From: Sambucus nigra
Lineage: Eukaryota; Streptophyta; Magnoliopsida; Dipsacales; Adoxaceae
Direction: 5' to 3'
Assembly (NCBI GenBank): GCA_949130495.1
Contig: OX422217.1
Span: 576,200,606 to 576,264,605 of the forward strand
Length of the DNA stretch: 64,000 nucleotides
Numbering within the stretch: position 1 is the stretch's first letter; each line of letters opens with the position of its first letter. The notes under the pieces are model-generated. The model was not told the origin of the DNA. It did not search any database and saw only the letters and a program-made list of their open reading frames with translations. This document shows, piece after piece, positions 11,794-22,068 of this stretch. Position numbers and translations under genes: made by a program.

Positions 11794-11885
11794 GGGTCTG
11801 TTTGAGCCAATTTGAATTCCACGGAATTGAAATTGGCCTTCCAATTCCAATTTCAAGCCTTGGAATTGGATTGCCAAACGGGCCG
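11794..11885. mobile_element. 92-bp inverted-repeat element (GGGTCTGTTTG ends)
   Basis: The left end GGGTCTGTTTGAGCCAATTT and the inverted right end CGGCCCGTTTGGCAATCCAA are alike, with AATTCC/GGAATT repeats inside. A 'GGGCCTGTTTGG' start is common in plant short inverted-repeat elements. A clean TSD is not seen. Confidence 0.6.
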
Positions 11886-12666
11886 TAAATGTCTTATACA
11901 GAATATTTGCTTTATTTTCAAACAGATAAAGAATTAAAACTAGATACAAAAGTTTTATCTTATATAGAGAGCAAGAATAGCCATTGGCCAGGCAACATTA
12001 GAGATCTTTCAAATGTTAAGAATTATGCAAAGAAAGATTCACGATGAATCTAATGATGCTAATGGTGTCGGTACTTATCATGGATCAAAATATGGATTGT
12101 TACATGATGGAAACATGTTGTCTGATTTGGTATAAACTGATATGTTGAGGGGAAAAATATCGCTTTAGCATATCTGTTACAAAACTGTTGCCGCACTAAA
12201 ACTGTTACCACACTAAATCAACAGCCTTATCAGTTACTTTAACTTTACAGTTGTTATGGACAGACGTGGTTAAGATTAGATCTCAATTTTCATTTCTCTC
12301 GTACTCAACTCTTTTGCTTCCGACTTTTGGAGTTGAACAAAATGTAAATGTGTGTAAAGCTCTTAGTTTTTGTGAAAAAAAGAGGGGAATGATGCAAGTA
12401 TTTGAAGAATGTGTGGATATAGTAGCACCTATGGAGATTCTAAAGTGGTGTAGAAATTGAGAATACAATGAAATAAACTTGAAAAAAATGACGAAAAAAT
12501 GTTTGTTGATACTAAATAGACAGTATTTTTTAAGTGCATATAAACGAACCAAGTCTAGTTGAGCGGCTCAAAGTCATTTTTTATCAGAAACATCAACACT
12601 ATTATTAAAATTTGTAGCTGTGAGTTATGAATTTTCTGCCATCACGAGTCGAGTTATAGAGGTAAT
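11886..12666. other. no gene seen upstream of the KH retropseudogene
   Basis: Open stretches here (for example 12251-12460) resemble no known protein. Part may be the former 5' untranslated region of the KH transcript, but I cannot show that. Confidence 0.4.
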
Positions 12667-13266
12667 ATGGAGAATAGAATACCTCCTGGAAGCTACTTCC
12701 AATACTCACCAACTAGACTCCATGCTTCACTTCAGAGGTCTTTATCTCCCTCATATCGTAAAAGATATTTGGCAAAATTACTAGCAGAGAGGCAACAGTT
12801 GGAGGCCTTCATGCAAGTTATGCCTGTATGCAGTAGGCTCTAAAATAAAGAAATCATGCAGACTTCTGGATTAGTCCCTAATCAAAATTTTGTGGATCAT
12901 GAAAGACTGGGGCACGACCGACCATATAGATAGGTCAATAACCTAATGGTGGTCCAATGGATGTGGAGGCATGGACCAAAATGCAAAGAGAGGATAAGGT
13001 TTTTCACAAAAGAATATCCCCATGTCAAGCTTGTTCTACAGGTTGGCAAGAAGCTCTGGAGATTGCAAGAACTCCTATCATGAAAATAGTTATCAGACTT
13101 GATGTTTTTGTGGAGAAATTCCCAAATTATAATTTTCCTGGCCGAATTTTAGGACCACTAGGAAATTCCCTGAAATGGATTTGAATCCATGACGGTATAG
13201 GATATATATTAGAGGTCGTGGCACAGTGAAGGACACTATTAAGGATAAAAAATTCAAAGATAAACA
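12667..13266 (+). pseudogene. KH/STAR (quaking-like) retropseudogene, 5' part
   Basis: Starting at ATG 12667 the frame reads MENRIPPGSYFQYSPT, YLAKLLAERQQLEAFMQV and PVCSRL, then after a TAA VPNQNFVDHERL. Another frame carries VIRLDVFVEKFPNYNFPGRI and LGPLGNSLK. This is the STAR dimerisation (Qua1-like) segment followed by the KH domain of plant At1g09660-type RNA-binding proteins. The KH GxxG loop reads GPLG, having lost its basic residue. No introns interrupt the sequence although plant relatives are spliced, so it is probably a processed copy. It has stops at about 12841 and 12930 and frameshifts. The copia LTR cuts it at 13266; the rest resumes at 18722. Confidence 0.85.
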
Positions 13267-13828
13267 TGTGGTGTATTTTGGCTCTCCGGTGGCTTCCCGT
13301 TGGTTCACGACTGTTTTCGAAGAAAAATAAATTTTTCTCGATATTTACAAAATTGCCACTTTGAGGAAAAACTATAAATAGAAGCCTATTTTCTGTTTTT
13401 TGGGCAGTGCTGTTTTTCCAGCAAGAGTGAACATTTTGTGAGTTTTTCAAAGAGAAAAGTAAGTGAGAGCTTCTTGTTTAATATTAGTTCTTGTGCTTGG
13501 TTGTGAGTGATTTTCGTGGGGAGATAAAGAGTGTGAGCGTGTAACCTTGTGGTTCCTTCATTTATCAAAGAAATAAGAAATCCTACCATTGTGGATGTAA
13601 CCCTAGTTTGGGTGAACCACGTTATATTGTTATCGTTTCTTTGATTTGATTGCTTGTGTGTTCTTATTATCCTACTTGTTGATGTTTGGTTGGATTCATT
13701 TTGAGTTCGCACACTTAGTTTTCATTAGGAACAAGGTCTTGGGTGTTTTTCGCACACCTAGTGTTTAGTAAAATTTCGAAGTGACTTTATGGTCTTGGTG
13801 CTTAACATAGGGCTATTTTAGCTCAAAA
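13267..13828 (+). repeat. 5' LTR of the copia element
   Basis: It starts TGTGGTGTATTTTGG and aligns along its length with 18158-18721, differing by scattered substitutions. A TATAAATAG at about 13372 is a good TATA box for transcription of the element. Confidence 0.9.
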
Positions 13829-13830
13829 AG

Positions 13831-13842
13831 TGATATTAGAGC
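13831..13842 (+). other. primer-binding site (initiator Met tRNA)
   Basis: TGATATTAGAGC lies two bases after the 5' LTR. It differs by two bases from the usual plant TGGTATCAGAGC that pairs with initiator tRNA-Met. Confidence 0.85.
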
Positions 13843-13926
13843 TTTCGTTGCTTGGTTTGCTCGGTATTTGGGTTCGGCTTGAATCAATTTGAGTGATATT
13901 GGCATAAGTTCTAGAATTTGTTCCAA

Positions 13927-14771
13927 ATGGCTGAAGAGGTGTCGCGTACTCTCGAATCAACTTCTACAAGCGGAGGCTCTAAGAAGTGGGATCTTAATTA
14001 TGGATTCGGAGGCTCAATGAAGTTTGAGATAAAACCTTTTTATGAGAAAATTAATTTTGGTTTGTGTCAAAGAAGGATGCGGGGAGTTACTATTCAACAA
14101 CGGTTGGTTATATCATTATTGGGTATAGAGAAGCGTCCGGTGGATATGACCGAAGCCGAATGGAGTGATATTGATCAAAGGGAGATTTATTCAATTGAAA
14201 TATATATCACAGATGATGTGCTCAATCACGTGATATCAGAAACTACGACCAATGGCATGTGGGATCAATTGGAGGAGATTATTTGGGCAAGTCTTTGTTA
14301 AATAAATTGTTTCTAAAGAAGATGCTCTTCAAGTTAGAAATGAAGGAGGGAGCTAATATGATGAAGCATATAAATGTCTTCAATGCTTTTATCAACGATT
14401 TGAACATGATTGATGTTCAATTTAGCGAAGAGTATCGAGTGTTGTTGTTTCTTTCTTCGTTGCCCGATTCATATGAGCACTTTGTCACCACACTTATGTT
14501 CGGGAAGACTACTCTCAAGTTCAATGATGTAATGCAGGACATCATTTCTCACGTGGCCATGAAGAAGAAAAATGGTAGTGGTGGAGGTAGTTCATATTCT
14601 CAAGGTGAAGGCTTGGTAGCCAAGGTTGGTGGTGGTGGACGAAGAGGAAGGTCAAAGTATAGGGGTGCAAATAATCGGGGCTTCCAAAGGTCTCAATCTC
14701 GAGACATTAGCACGGTTGAATATTTCAAGTGCCATAAAAGGGGTCACTTTAAACGGAATTGTCCGGAGTGA
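13927..14771 (+). pseudogene. copia gag with zinc knuckle
   Basis: The first in-frame ATG is at 13927 (MAEEVSRTLES). A FEIKPFYEKINFGLCQRRM block is the start of the copia Gag (UBN2-type) domain, which continues in another frame from 14259 (MLFKLEMKEGANMMKHINVF). A Gly/Arg-rich linker leads to the knuckle YFKCHKRGHFKRNC at about 14725-14765, where the first Cys of CX2CX4HX4C is Tyr. A frameshift lies near 14260-14300 and a TGA at 14769. Gag would form the particle and bind the RNA. Confidence 0.88.
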
Positions 14772-15225
14772 AAGAAGGGTGATAAGAAAGGAGGCGCTAC
14801 CAAGGATGTGGCCGGTGTTGCTACTCAAGAGGAAGGTGAAGAGGTTATTACTTATTTTTCTGATGATCACGTTGATGGTTGGATTCTAGATTCCAGATGT
14901 TCATACCACATGTGTCCGAAATGGGAATGGTTTGAGGATTACAAGTCCAATACCGGTGGTGAGATTCTCATAGGAAACAATTTTATGTGCAAAGTAGTGG
15001 GAATCAGGTCGGTGCACATAAAGATGTGGGATGGGGTTGTCCGAACCTTAAGTGAAGTGAGGCACGTTCCGACACTTAAAAAGAACTTGATTTCCTTAGG
15101 CTCACTCGATTTAAAGGGGTGAGTGATTCAAGCCGAGGGTGAGGTTTTGAAGGTGAAAAGGGGATCGATGGTGATTTTGCACGGTACAAAGTTACTGAAC
15201 AATCTTTATAGATTGAAGGCAAAAT
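14772..15225 (+). pseudogene. copia aspartic protease
   Basis: The open stretch 14808-15122 contains WILDSRCSYHMCP, where the catalytic D-S-G triad of copia proteases reads DSR. The flanking conserved blocks (GEILIGNNF, VRHVPTLKKNLISLG) are intact. A TGA at about 15120 separates it from the integrase zinc segment. The enzyme would be dead. Confidence 0.85.
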
Positions 15226-16345
15226 ACAGTAGTGGGTGGAGCAGCAGTCTCCACGGAGCCGGAAATCGACGAGCTACAATTGTGGCACATGAGACTTGGT
15301 CACATGAGCCAACGGGGCATGGAAGAACTTCATCGACGAATGTTGTTGAAAGGGGTGCACGAATGCAAACTCGTTTTTTGTAAGTATTGTGTGATGGGGA
15401 AGAAAACTCGAGTGCAATTCACTATATCTACGAACAAGAGCAAAGGGACTCTTGACTATATTCATTCCGGCGTGTGGGCCTTCGGATGTTGTTTCCATAG
15501 GCAGCTTTAGATACTTTGTGACTTTTATAGATGATTATTCACAAAAAGAGTGGGTATACTACTTGAAGGAAAGATCGGAGGTTTTCGAGAAGTTCAAGGA
15601 GTGGAAAGACATGGTGGAGAATCAAAGGGGGAAGAAGGTCAAGTATTTGAGGAGCAAAAATGGGGGTGAATATAGAGATGGTGATTTTCTCAGGTATTGT
15701 AAAGATGCGGGCATCACAAGGAAATTTACCGTTAAGAAGACTCCACAATAAAATGGGGTGGCGGAGAGGATGAACCGCACCATTATGGAAAGGGCAAGGT
15801 TCATGAGGGTTCATGTCGAGTTGTCGAAGTCATTTTGGGCAGTGACTCTTGATCACGCTATGTATTTGGTGAATGGGTCACCAAATTCGACTCTTGGTTT
15901 GAAGTGTCCGAAGGAAGTATGGTCGGGGCACGAGGTCGACTAATCTACTTTGAGGGTGTTAGGATGACCAGGGTATGGTCACATTCCTGTTGACGAGAGG
16001 ACCAAAAATGACCTGAGAACTCACCGGTGTATTTTCCTAGGCTATGGAAAAGGGGTAAAGGGGTCCAAGCTTTGGGATCCGTCTACGAGGAAGCTAGTTG
16101 TTAGTCGGGGTGTGAGGTTTGACGAGATGTCCATGTTGAAGTCCAAGGAGTTCTTGGAAGTTGCCGATGACGATGGTATTAGAACCGTCGAGATTCCTTT
16201 GGTATTTCCAAGATCATCAACCACCGATAGTGATGGTGCATCTACTAGTGGTTCATGTGATTCTCAACCAAGTGATGACACGGTTGAGGTGGAGCCGAAT
16301 GAAAATTATTTGGAAGAGGAATCAGTTGAGGTGGAGGACACTTAA
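15226..16345 (+). pseudogene. copia integrase
   Basis: The HHCC zinc segment is kept (LWHMRLGHMSQRGMEEL, then CKYCVMGKK, 15280-15400). The core follows in two frames. The first catalytic Asp in the IHSD-W block is Gly (DYIHSGVWA), and the second, in the LRS[D]NGGEY block near 15645, is Lys. The Glu of the VAERMNRTI block near 15760 remains. A TAA at about 15749 replaces a codon just before NGVAE. Two of three DDE residues are gone, so no strand transfer is possible. The acidic linker to RT is at 16112-16345. Confidence 0.88.
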
Positions 16346-16357
16346 TGGGTGGAATAA

Positions 16358-17160
16358 GTGCCATCCATAGCACGTGACCGAGAGTGTAGGGAGATCAAGC
16401 CACCATCTCGGCTTGGTTGGGAAGAGGTCAATTACGCTCTCATTTCTAGTGAGGGTGATCCAACGACATACAAAGATGCCATTAATTGTGATGTTAAGGC
16501 GAGTTGGATGTGTGCTATGTCGGAAGAGATGGAAGCTCTACGAAATAACTTTGTGTGGGAGTTGGTTCCTAAACCAAAGGGGCGACACATTGTTGGCTCT
16601 AAGTGGGTGTATAAGAAGAAAGAGGCAATTAACAAAACAGAAGAACCGAAGTACAAGGCAAGGCTAGTAGCGAAGGGGTTTTCAAAAAAAGAAGGGATTG
16701 ACTATGATGAGATATTTTCCCCGATGGTGAGGCATACTTCGATACGGGTGTTATTTGCAATGGTTGCTCAATTCGATATGGAATTGGAGCAAATGGATGT
16801 GAAAATAACTTTTCTTCACGGTGATTTGAAGAAGCTTATTTACATGGTGCAACCAGAGGGGTTCAAGGAAGTAGGAAAGGAATATCACGTGTGACGGCTC
16901 AAGAAGTCATTGTATGATCTTAAACAGTCACCACGACAATGGTACCTACGGTTCGATACATTCATGTTATGGGTTGGTTACACGAGATGTGATCATGACC
17001 ATTGTGCATATTTTTGGGTTCTAGAGGATGGTTCATTTGTTTTTTTAATGCTCTATGTGGATGACACGCTCATTGCGTGTCGGGACATGTCACGGATAAC
17101 GGAGCTCAAGGTGGAATTGAGCCAGGAGTTTGACATGAAGGATCTTAGTGTGGCGTAAAA
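16358..17160 (+). pseudogene. copia reverse transcriptase
   Basis: The RT begins with an SWMCAMSEEMEALRNNFVWE block (16500-16565), followed by GSKWVYKKKEA, YKARLVAKGFSKKEGIDYDE and FLHGDLKKLIYM. The catalytic box reads MLYVDDTLIA near 17050 and is intact. TGA at 16892 (HV-stop-RLKKS) and TAA near 17157 interrupt it. It is the best-kept domain of the element. Confidence 0.9.
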
Positions 17161-18024
17161 GGTTCTTGGTATGGAGATTAGACGAGATAGAAAACTTGGC
17201 AAGTTGTGGTTATCTCAGAAAAATTATATTTCGCATGTAATCGAGAAATTTGGCATGTTGGATGCCAAGGCCACTTCTACCCCATTAGATTCACATTTTT
17301 CTTTGTCTACAAAGCAATGTCCCTCTACGGATGATGAGTTTGAGGAGATGGCTTCAATGTCGTATGCTTTTTCCATGGGGTGCCTTATGTATGCTATGGT
17401 TTGCACGAGGTTGGATATCGCCCAAGCCGTGGGTGTGGTTAGTAAGTACATGTCGAATCCGGGAAAAGAGGATTGGAAAGCGGTGAAATGGATTCTTCGA
17501 TATCTGAAGGGAACCAAGTCTATGGGCATTGTGTTTGAGCGGAAGAAAGGGGCCGAGTTTGTTGCGGGATACATGGATTCAAATTATGTGATAGATCTTG
17601 ATAAGTGGAGATCTACATCGGGGTATGTATTCACTATTTCTAGCTGGCCAATATCTTGGAGATCCATGTTACAAGCAACAAGTTCTTTGTCTACTACGGA
17701 GGCGGAGTATGTGGTACTTACGGAAGCATAAAAGGAGGCGGTTTGGTTAAAGAGTTTGGTGAGTGAATTGGGGAAGAAGCAAGGAAGTGTTCATCTTTAT
17801 TGCGATAGTCAAAGTGCTATGCATTTGGCTAAGAATCAAGTGTATCATGCCCGAACAAAGCATATTGATGTACGATATCATAGTGTTCGGGATTAGGTTA
17901 ATTCCGGTGAGGTTTTGATTGATAAGGTACACACGGATGAGAATGCAATAGATTTCCTCACCAAAACTGTGACTTTGAAGAAGTTTAGGCATTGCCTAAA
18001 GCTTCTAAATCTCACTTCTTATTG
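17161..18024 (+). pseudogene. copia RNase H
   Basis: The connection and RNase H parts follow RT: GMEIRRDRKLGKLWLSQKNY at 17170, then the GYMDSNYVIDLDKWRSTSGY block with the first Asp, then TTEAEYVVLTEA with the catalytic Glu at about 17700, and LYCDSQSAMHLAKN near 17800. An HIDVRYH block and FLTK complete the domain. TAA at 17729 and TAG near 17896 break it. The frame ends at a TGA near 18022. Confidence 0.9.
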
Positions 18025-18157
18025 AAGTTCGAGGAGAGGCTCCTCGGTTAGGTGGAGCCGCATTGAGCTTGGTAGATTTTGGGGTGATCTTCAAGAAGGT
18101 TTAATGGTTTTCATTCTGGGGTTTTGGTTAGATCATTCTGAATGCTAAGGTGGAATT

Positions 18158-18721
18158 TGTGGTGTATTTTGGATCTCCGGTGGCTTCCCGTTGGTTCACA
18201 GCTGTTTTCAGAGAAAAACAAATTTTTCTCGATATTTACAAAATTGCCACTTAGAGGAAAAACTATAAATAGAAGACTATTTTCTATTTTTTGGGTAGTG
18301 CTGTTTTTTCCAGCAAGAGTGAACATTTTGTGAGTTTTTCAAAGAGAAAAGTGAGTGAGAGATTCTTGTTTAAGATTAGTTCTTGTGCTTGGTTATGAGT
18401 GACTTTCTTGGGGAGATAAAGAGTGTGAGCGTGTAACATTGTGGTTACTCCATTTATCAAAGAAAGAAGAAATCCTACCATTGTAGATGTAACCCTAGTT
18501 TGGGTGAACCACGTTATATTATTGTAGTTTCTTTGCTTTGATTGCTTGTGTGTTCTTGTTATCCTACTTATTGATGTTTGGTTGGATTCATTTTGAGTTT
18601 TCACACTTAGTTTTCATTAGGAACAAGGTCTTGGGTGTTTTTCGCACACCAAATATTTGGTAAAATTTCGAAGTGAGTTTTATGATCTTGGTGATTAACA
18701 TAGGACTGTTTTAGCGCAACA
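18158..18721 (+). repeat. 3' LTR of the copia element
   Basis: It starts TGTGGTGTATTTTGG after the purine-rich AAGGTGGAATT (18147-18157), the usual copia polypurine context, and ends GCGCAACA. It is a near copy of 13267-13828. Confidence 0.92.
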
Positions 18722-18974
18722 AAACTCGCGTATGAGAACCTTAACGAGTGGTTACATTTATTGGTGGAAGCTGAATTTATAGAAGATATAACATTCTCGT
18801 TTGGACTAGGCGATATCATTGCTGGAAAAACTTTTGAAGCCAGTGGATGAATCCATGGATCTCTATAAGAAGAAACAACTAAGAGAATCGACAATGTTAA
18901 ATGGTACACTATGGGAAGAAAGCCTAAGAATGAGCCCCAGCATGTTTCCCTTTAATAGTACAAGAATGAAATGA
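18722..18974 (+). pseudogene. KH/STAR retropseudogene, 3' part after the copia insertion
   Basis: Directly after the 3' LTR the frame continues KLAYENLNEWLHLLVEAEF, then LLEKLLKPVDESMDLYKKKQ, LRESTMLNGTLWEES and PFNSTRMK, ending in TGA at 18972-18974. This is the end of the KH domain, the Qua2-like helix and the Ser/Pro tail of the same STAR family protein. Together with 12667-13266 it covers nearly the whole protein. No poly-A is seen before the next LTR at 19099. Confidence 0.85.
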
Positions 18975-19164
18975 GCCAAGACAGTAACACCTATATTCAT
19001 ACATGGTTTTGATTCTTCTCGATGATTCTATAGCCAGGTTGTGGTTCTTTTAACTATTTATGCTCTACCATCAATATGACCGGTATTTTAGAGGACTATG
19101 TAATACCCCGTATTTCTACGTATTTAGAATTTAATTAATGGGGCGATTAAGTAGGAAATACGAT

Positions 19165-19338
19165 CCTTATATTTAAATTACGTGAGTAGAGTAATTTAAT
19201 GTGATATTTTAGTTAATTAATGATCCTTTATTTAAATTACGCGAGTAGAGTAATTTAATGTGACCTTATATTTAAATTACATGAGTAGAGTAATTTAATG
19301 TGAGCATTTATTTAAATTACATGAGTAGAGTAATTTAA
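19165..19338 (+). repeat. four tandem copies of a 40-60-bp unit inside the solo LTR
   Basis: Each unit holds TTTAAATTACGTGAGTAGAG followed by TAATTTAATGTGA. TAAATTAC and GTAATTTA are inverted arms around GAGTAGA, so each unit is also a small hairpin. Confidence 0.85.
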
Positions 19339-20337
19339 GAAGATCTAAAGGTTATATGGGATGGTTTAATATTATAAGTCGAGTTACTAAAAATGACTTG
19401 TGAATAGCTATTAAATTTACCTTATGTCATAACGAGTGATATGAACGTACATGGTTTAAATCTTAATCGAGAGTCAAACATGGACTAACGAGAGGTCGAG
19501 ATAAGAAATATTATATGCGTGAATCAAATGACAATTTAGAGGGCATGGTTAGCTCCCGAAGGGTCAAAATAGTATACCCAGGGGTACTAGTTGGGTCCCA
19601 GGATATTTTTGGGCTAAGTTGGGACAATTCGATGGCATTTTGGTCTTTTAAAAGATAGGAGTGGGAAGACCTACGAATTTTGGAGTCTTTTACCATATGA
19701 TTAAATAAGGGATTAGGGTTAGAAACCTCGAAACTCACGAAGAGGCCATTAGAGTGAAAAGAGAAGTCATTCTCAAAGCACAAAAAGAGAAGTGTGAGAG
19801 ATTCAAAGAAATCCTTGAAGCTCAAGCAATTGAAGAGTGAAGATTGAAGGAGGCAAACAATCAAACTCTACAACAACCACGAAATCAGATCACCTTTGAA
19901 TCAAGGCAAGTGGTTATTTACAAAATCTAAATCTGAGTTATAATATCCATGTATAAGATGTGTAGAATAAATGTTTTTATGAATAACTCTTGAAGAAAGA
20001 TTTGATACATATTTGGGATAGGACTTGTATGTAGTTAGATTTACATTTGTAGAGGATTGAATTACAGAAGAAATCTGATCCTTATCACGAAATATAAATC
20101 TGGGTATATGATGATATAAGACAAGAAAACCATATATCTAGGGTTTTAAGAAGTTAAGAATGATTGTGGTTCTTGGATGATTTTTGTGAAGAATAGATGT
20201 AATATTAACGTTAGGAATAGTGTATATTCATACAAAAACTAATTGGTGATGTTGGTAGACAGTTCCAGAAGGTTTAAGTGAGTTTTGAGTGATTAAAACT
20301 TGAGAACAACACAACAGGTATAAGCTGCCCAGAACAG

Positions 20338-20420
20338 TCGATCGATCGATGTTCTTTAGTCGATCGATCGATCGATGTTCATTAGTTGATCGATCAATGA
20401 TTGAAGGTCGATCGATCGAC
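20338..20420. repeat. TCGATCGA palindrome cluster in the solo LTR
   Basis: Four blocks of overlapping CGAT units (AGTCGATCGATCGATGTTC type) occur within about 85 bases. The position, about 1.2 kb from the LTR start, corresponds to that of the TTCGAA clusters in related LTRs. Confidence 0.9.
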
Positions 20421-20899
20421 CCCTGCTATTTTTTCGAAAAATATTATTGAGTGAATTTTCTTCGATGGTTGTCACTTAGCGAGAAGTTTTGGGTGATTTT
20501 ATACCTATCCTAGGACTTTTTAAAGAACAGTAGGTAGAGAGTTGAGAACCATCATAGTCATCAAGAGCAAGACTTGGAAAGTGATTAGATAAGTAAAGAA
20601 CGAACAGGTCGAGTATCGGAAATGGTGAATTTATGTTACGAAGGGAGATAACGTGAATTCAAAATAATTATCAGTAGGGTAGAGATGAATTAACTACTGA
20701 ATTAATTGGACGGGTAACTAGGGCCCTTAGAGTAGCATACATACTCAATTAAATGCGATAGTGAAATAAATCGTAAATTAACAAGTACGGTGAATATAAG
20801 AGAATAAAATATTACGTATGAACATGATTGATAGGTCGGGCGTGTACCTACTGAATTGTATAAAATTTTAGGTTAAGAGAATTTTACCTAAATCAATTA

Positions 20900-21110
20900 T
20901 GTTAGGTTCGATGAGATATTTCGAACAAACATAGACTTATTATATGTTTGGGGTCGATGAAGAATGTCAGACCAAACCTTGAAACTATTATCGTGATGAA
21001 AGAGTCTGAGCCAGAATATATGTCTATATATAAATAGTTGGGGTCGATGTATTATTTCGAACAAACTCTTACTTGGGGTTGATGAGTCATTCCGAACCAA
21101 AGGTCTTTTA
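20900..21110 (+). repeat. GGTCGATGA-type degenerate tandem repeats in the solo LTR
   Basis: Phrases of the form GG(G)TCGATGA followed by TTTCGAACAAA or a close variant recur about four times, near 20908, 20951, 21041 and 21066. Confidence 0.7.
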
Positions 21111-22068
21111 TGCGTGTTATAAGGACATATTAGTGATAACTAATATTTAGTATATGTTGTGTGATAAATGTATACTGTATGTATAACCTACTGACATGAG
21201 ACAATAGATAATAAGATGGAGTAATAATACTTTAATAATAATTAAGTAGCGAGACTTAATTAGAAAAAGAACAAGGATAACAAGAGATTAATAAGTTATC
21301 TAAGTGTATAATATATGAGTTATGAACTATTAAAATACTGCGTGTATGATATGGAGACTTAGAGAGTAGATAAGTCCAGTGGAGTATTCGAGTCTAGTTA
21401 GCTTGGGTAGTATAGATGGGTGGAATAGGTACCAATGTTAGGCGTGCACTATAGGAGAGCGGTGAGGTAACTCAAGAGAGTGTATGAAATCTTAAAATGT
21501 ATAATCAATAACTCATATTTGTGATAGCTCTTGAAAAATATTTTTAAATGTTTTAAGTACTAACTGTTGCTATGTAAAAATCTTTTTAAAAACCTTTTAG
21601 GTGGCCAGCCACAGGGACACCCCGCATGACTTCATTCTAGGGATTTTGGGAGCTGCAGCACATGTGGATGTTCGGGGCTTTCTTAGACGATTCTTTTCCT
21701 TCAGATCTAGTGTGCAAGATCTCAGGTTCAGTATTCTTAGTTTGGGAACATGTTTTCCAATTTTTACATTTGCAGTCATTCTGTTATATTGAATTTTGAG
21801 TTAGTTTTATTTCAGTCGTGGTTTTCGGCGAGACTATATTTCATTAAGTTATTTATGATGATTGGTTTAGTACTACTTAATCTATTATTCCGCATGAGTT
21901 GTTTTATTTGTTTAAGGAAATTAAAAATTGGCACTAGCTTAATTTCACTTAGGTGGTTAGTAACTAAAAAGTCTTCGATAGTGATGCTAAGAATGAACCA
22001 TTTAAGAAACCTGTTTTAAATTAAATTTAGTCTTGATCACCCAAGGTTTAATTAGGTGGGGTGTCACA

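Larger units (their letters stand above)
13267..18721 (+). mobile_element. complete Ty1/copia element (Tork-like), inactive
   Basis: Two LTRs of 562 and 564 bp bound a gag-PR-IN-RT-RH body, the copia order. A primer-binding site follows the 5' LTR and a purine tract precedes the 3' LTR. The target is AAAC[A/T]: AAACA before 13267 and AAACT after 18721, a 5-bp duplication with one change. The insertion splits the KH retropseudogene. Gag and pol carry several stops and lost catalytic residues. The Tork-like call rests on the gag start and general resemblance and is less certain than the superfamily. Confidence 0.92.
19099..22068 (+). repeat. solo LTR (about 2.97 kb) of a Tekay-like gypsy family
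   Basis: It starts TGTAATACCCCGTATTTC and ends GTGGGGTGTCACA. No primer-binding site, coding region or partner LTR adjoins it, so it is a solo LTR left by recombination. The ends and several inner blocks (GGTGGCCAGCCACAGGGACA near 21600; TCGATAGTGATGCTAAGAAT near 21976) recur in the LTRs at 26064-29063, 32795-35739 and 56285-59210, so these are relatives. Flanking pentamers GACTA (left) and TCCTA (right) match at only three positions, so the TSD is decayed or the ends come from different copies. Confidence 0.82.

Noticed and set aside
12251..12460. 69-codon frame upstream of the KH retropseudogene
   Set aside because: No resemblance to the KH family N terminus or any other family, and the opposite strand is equally open.
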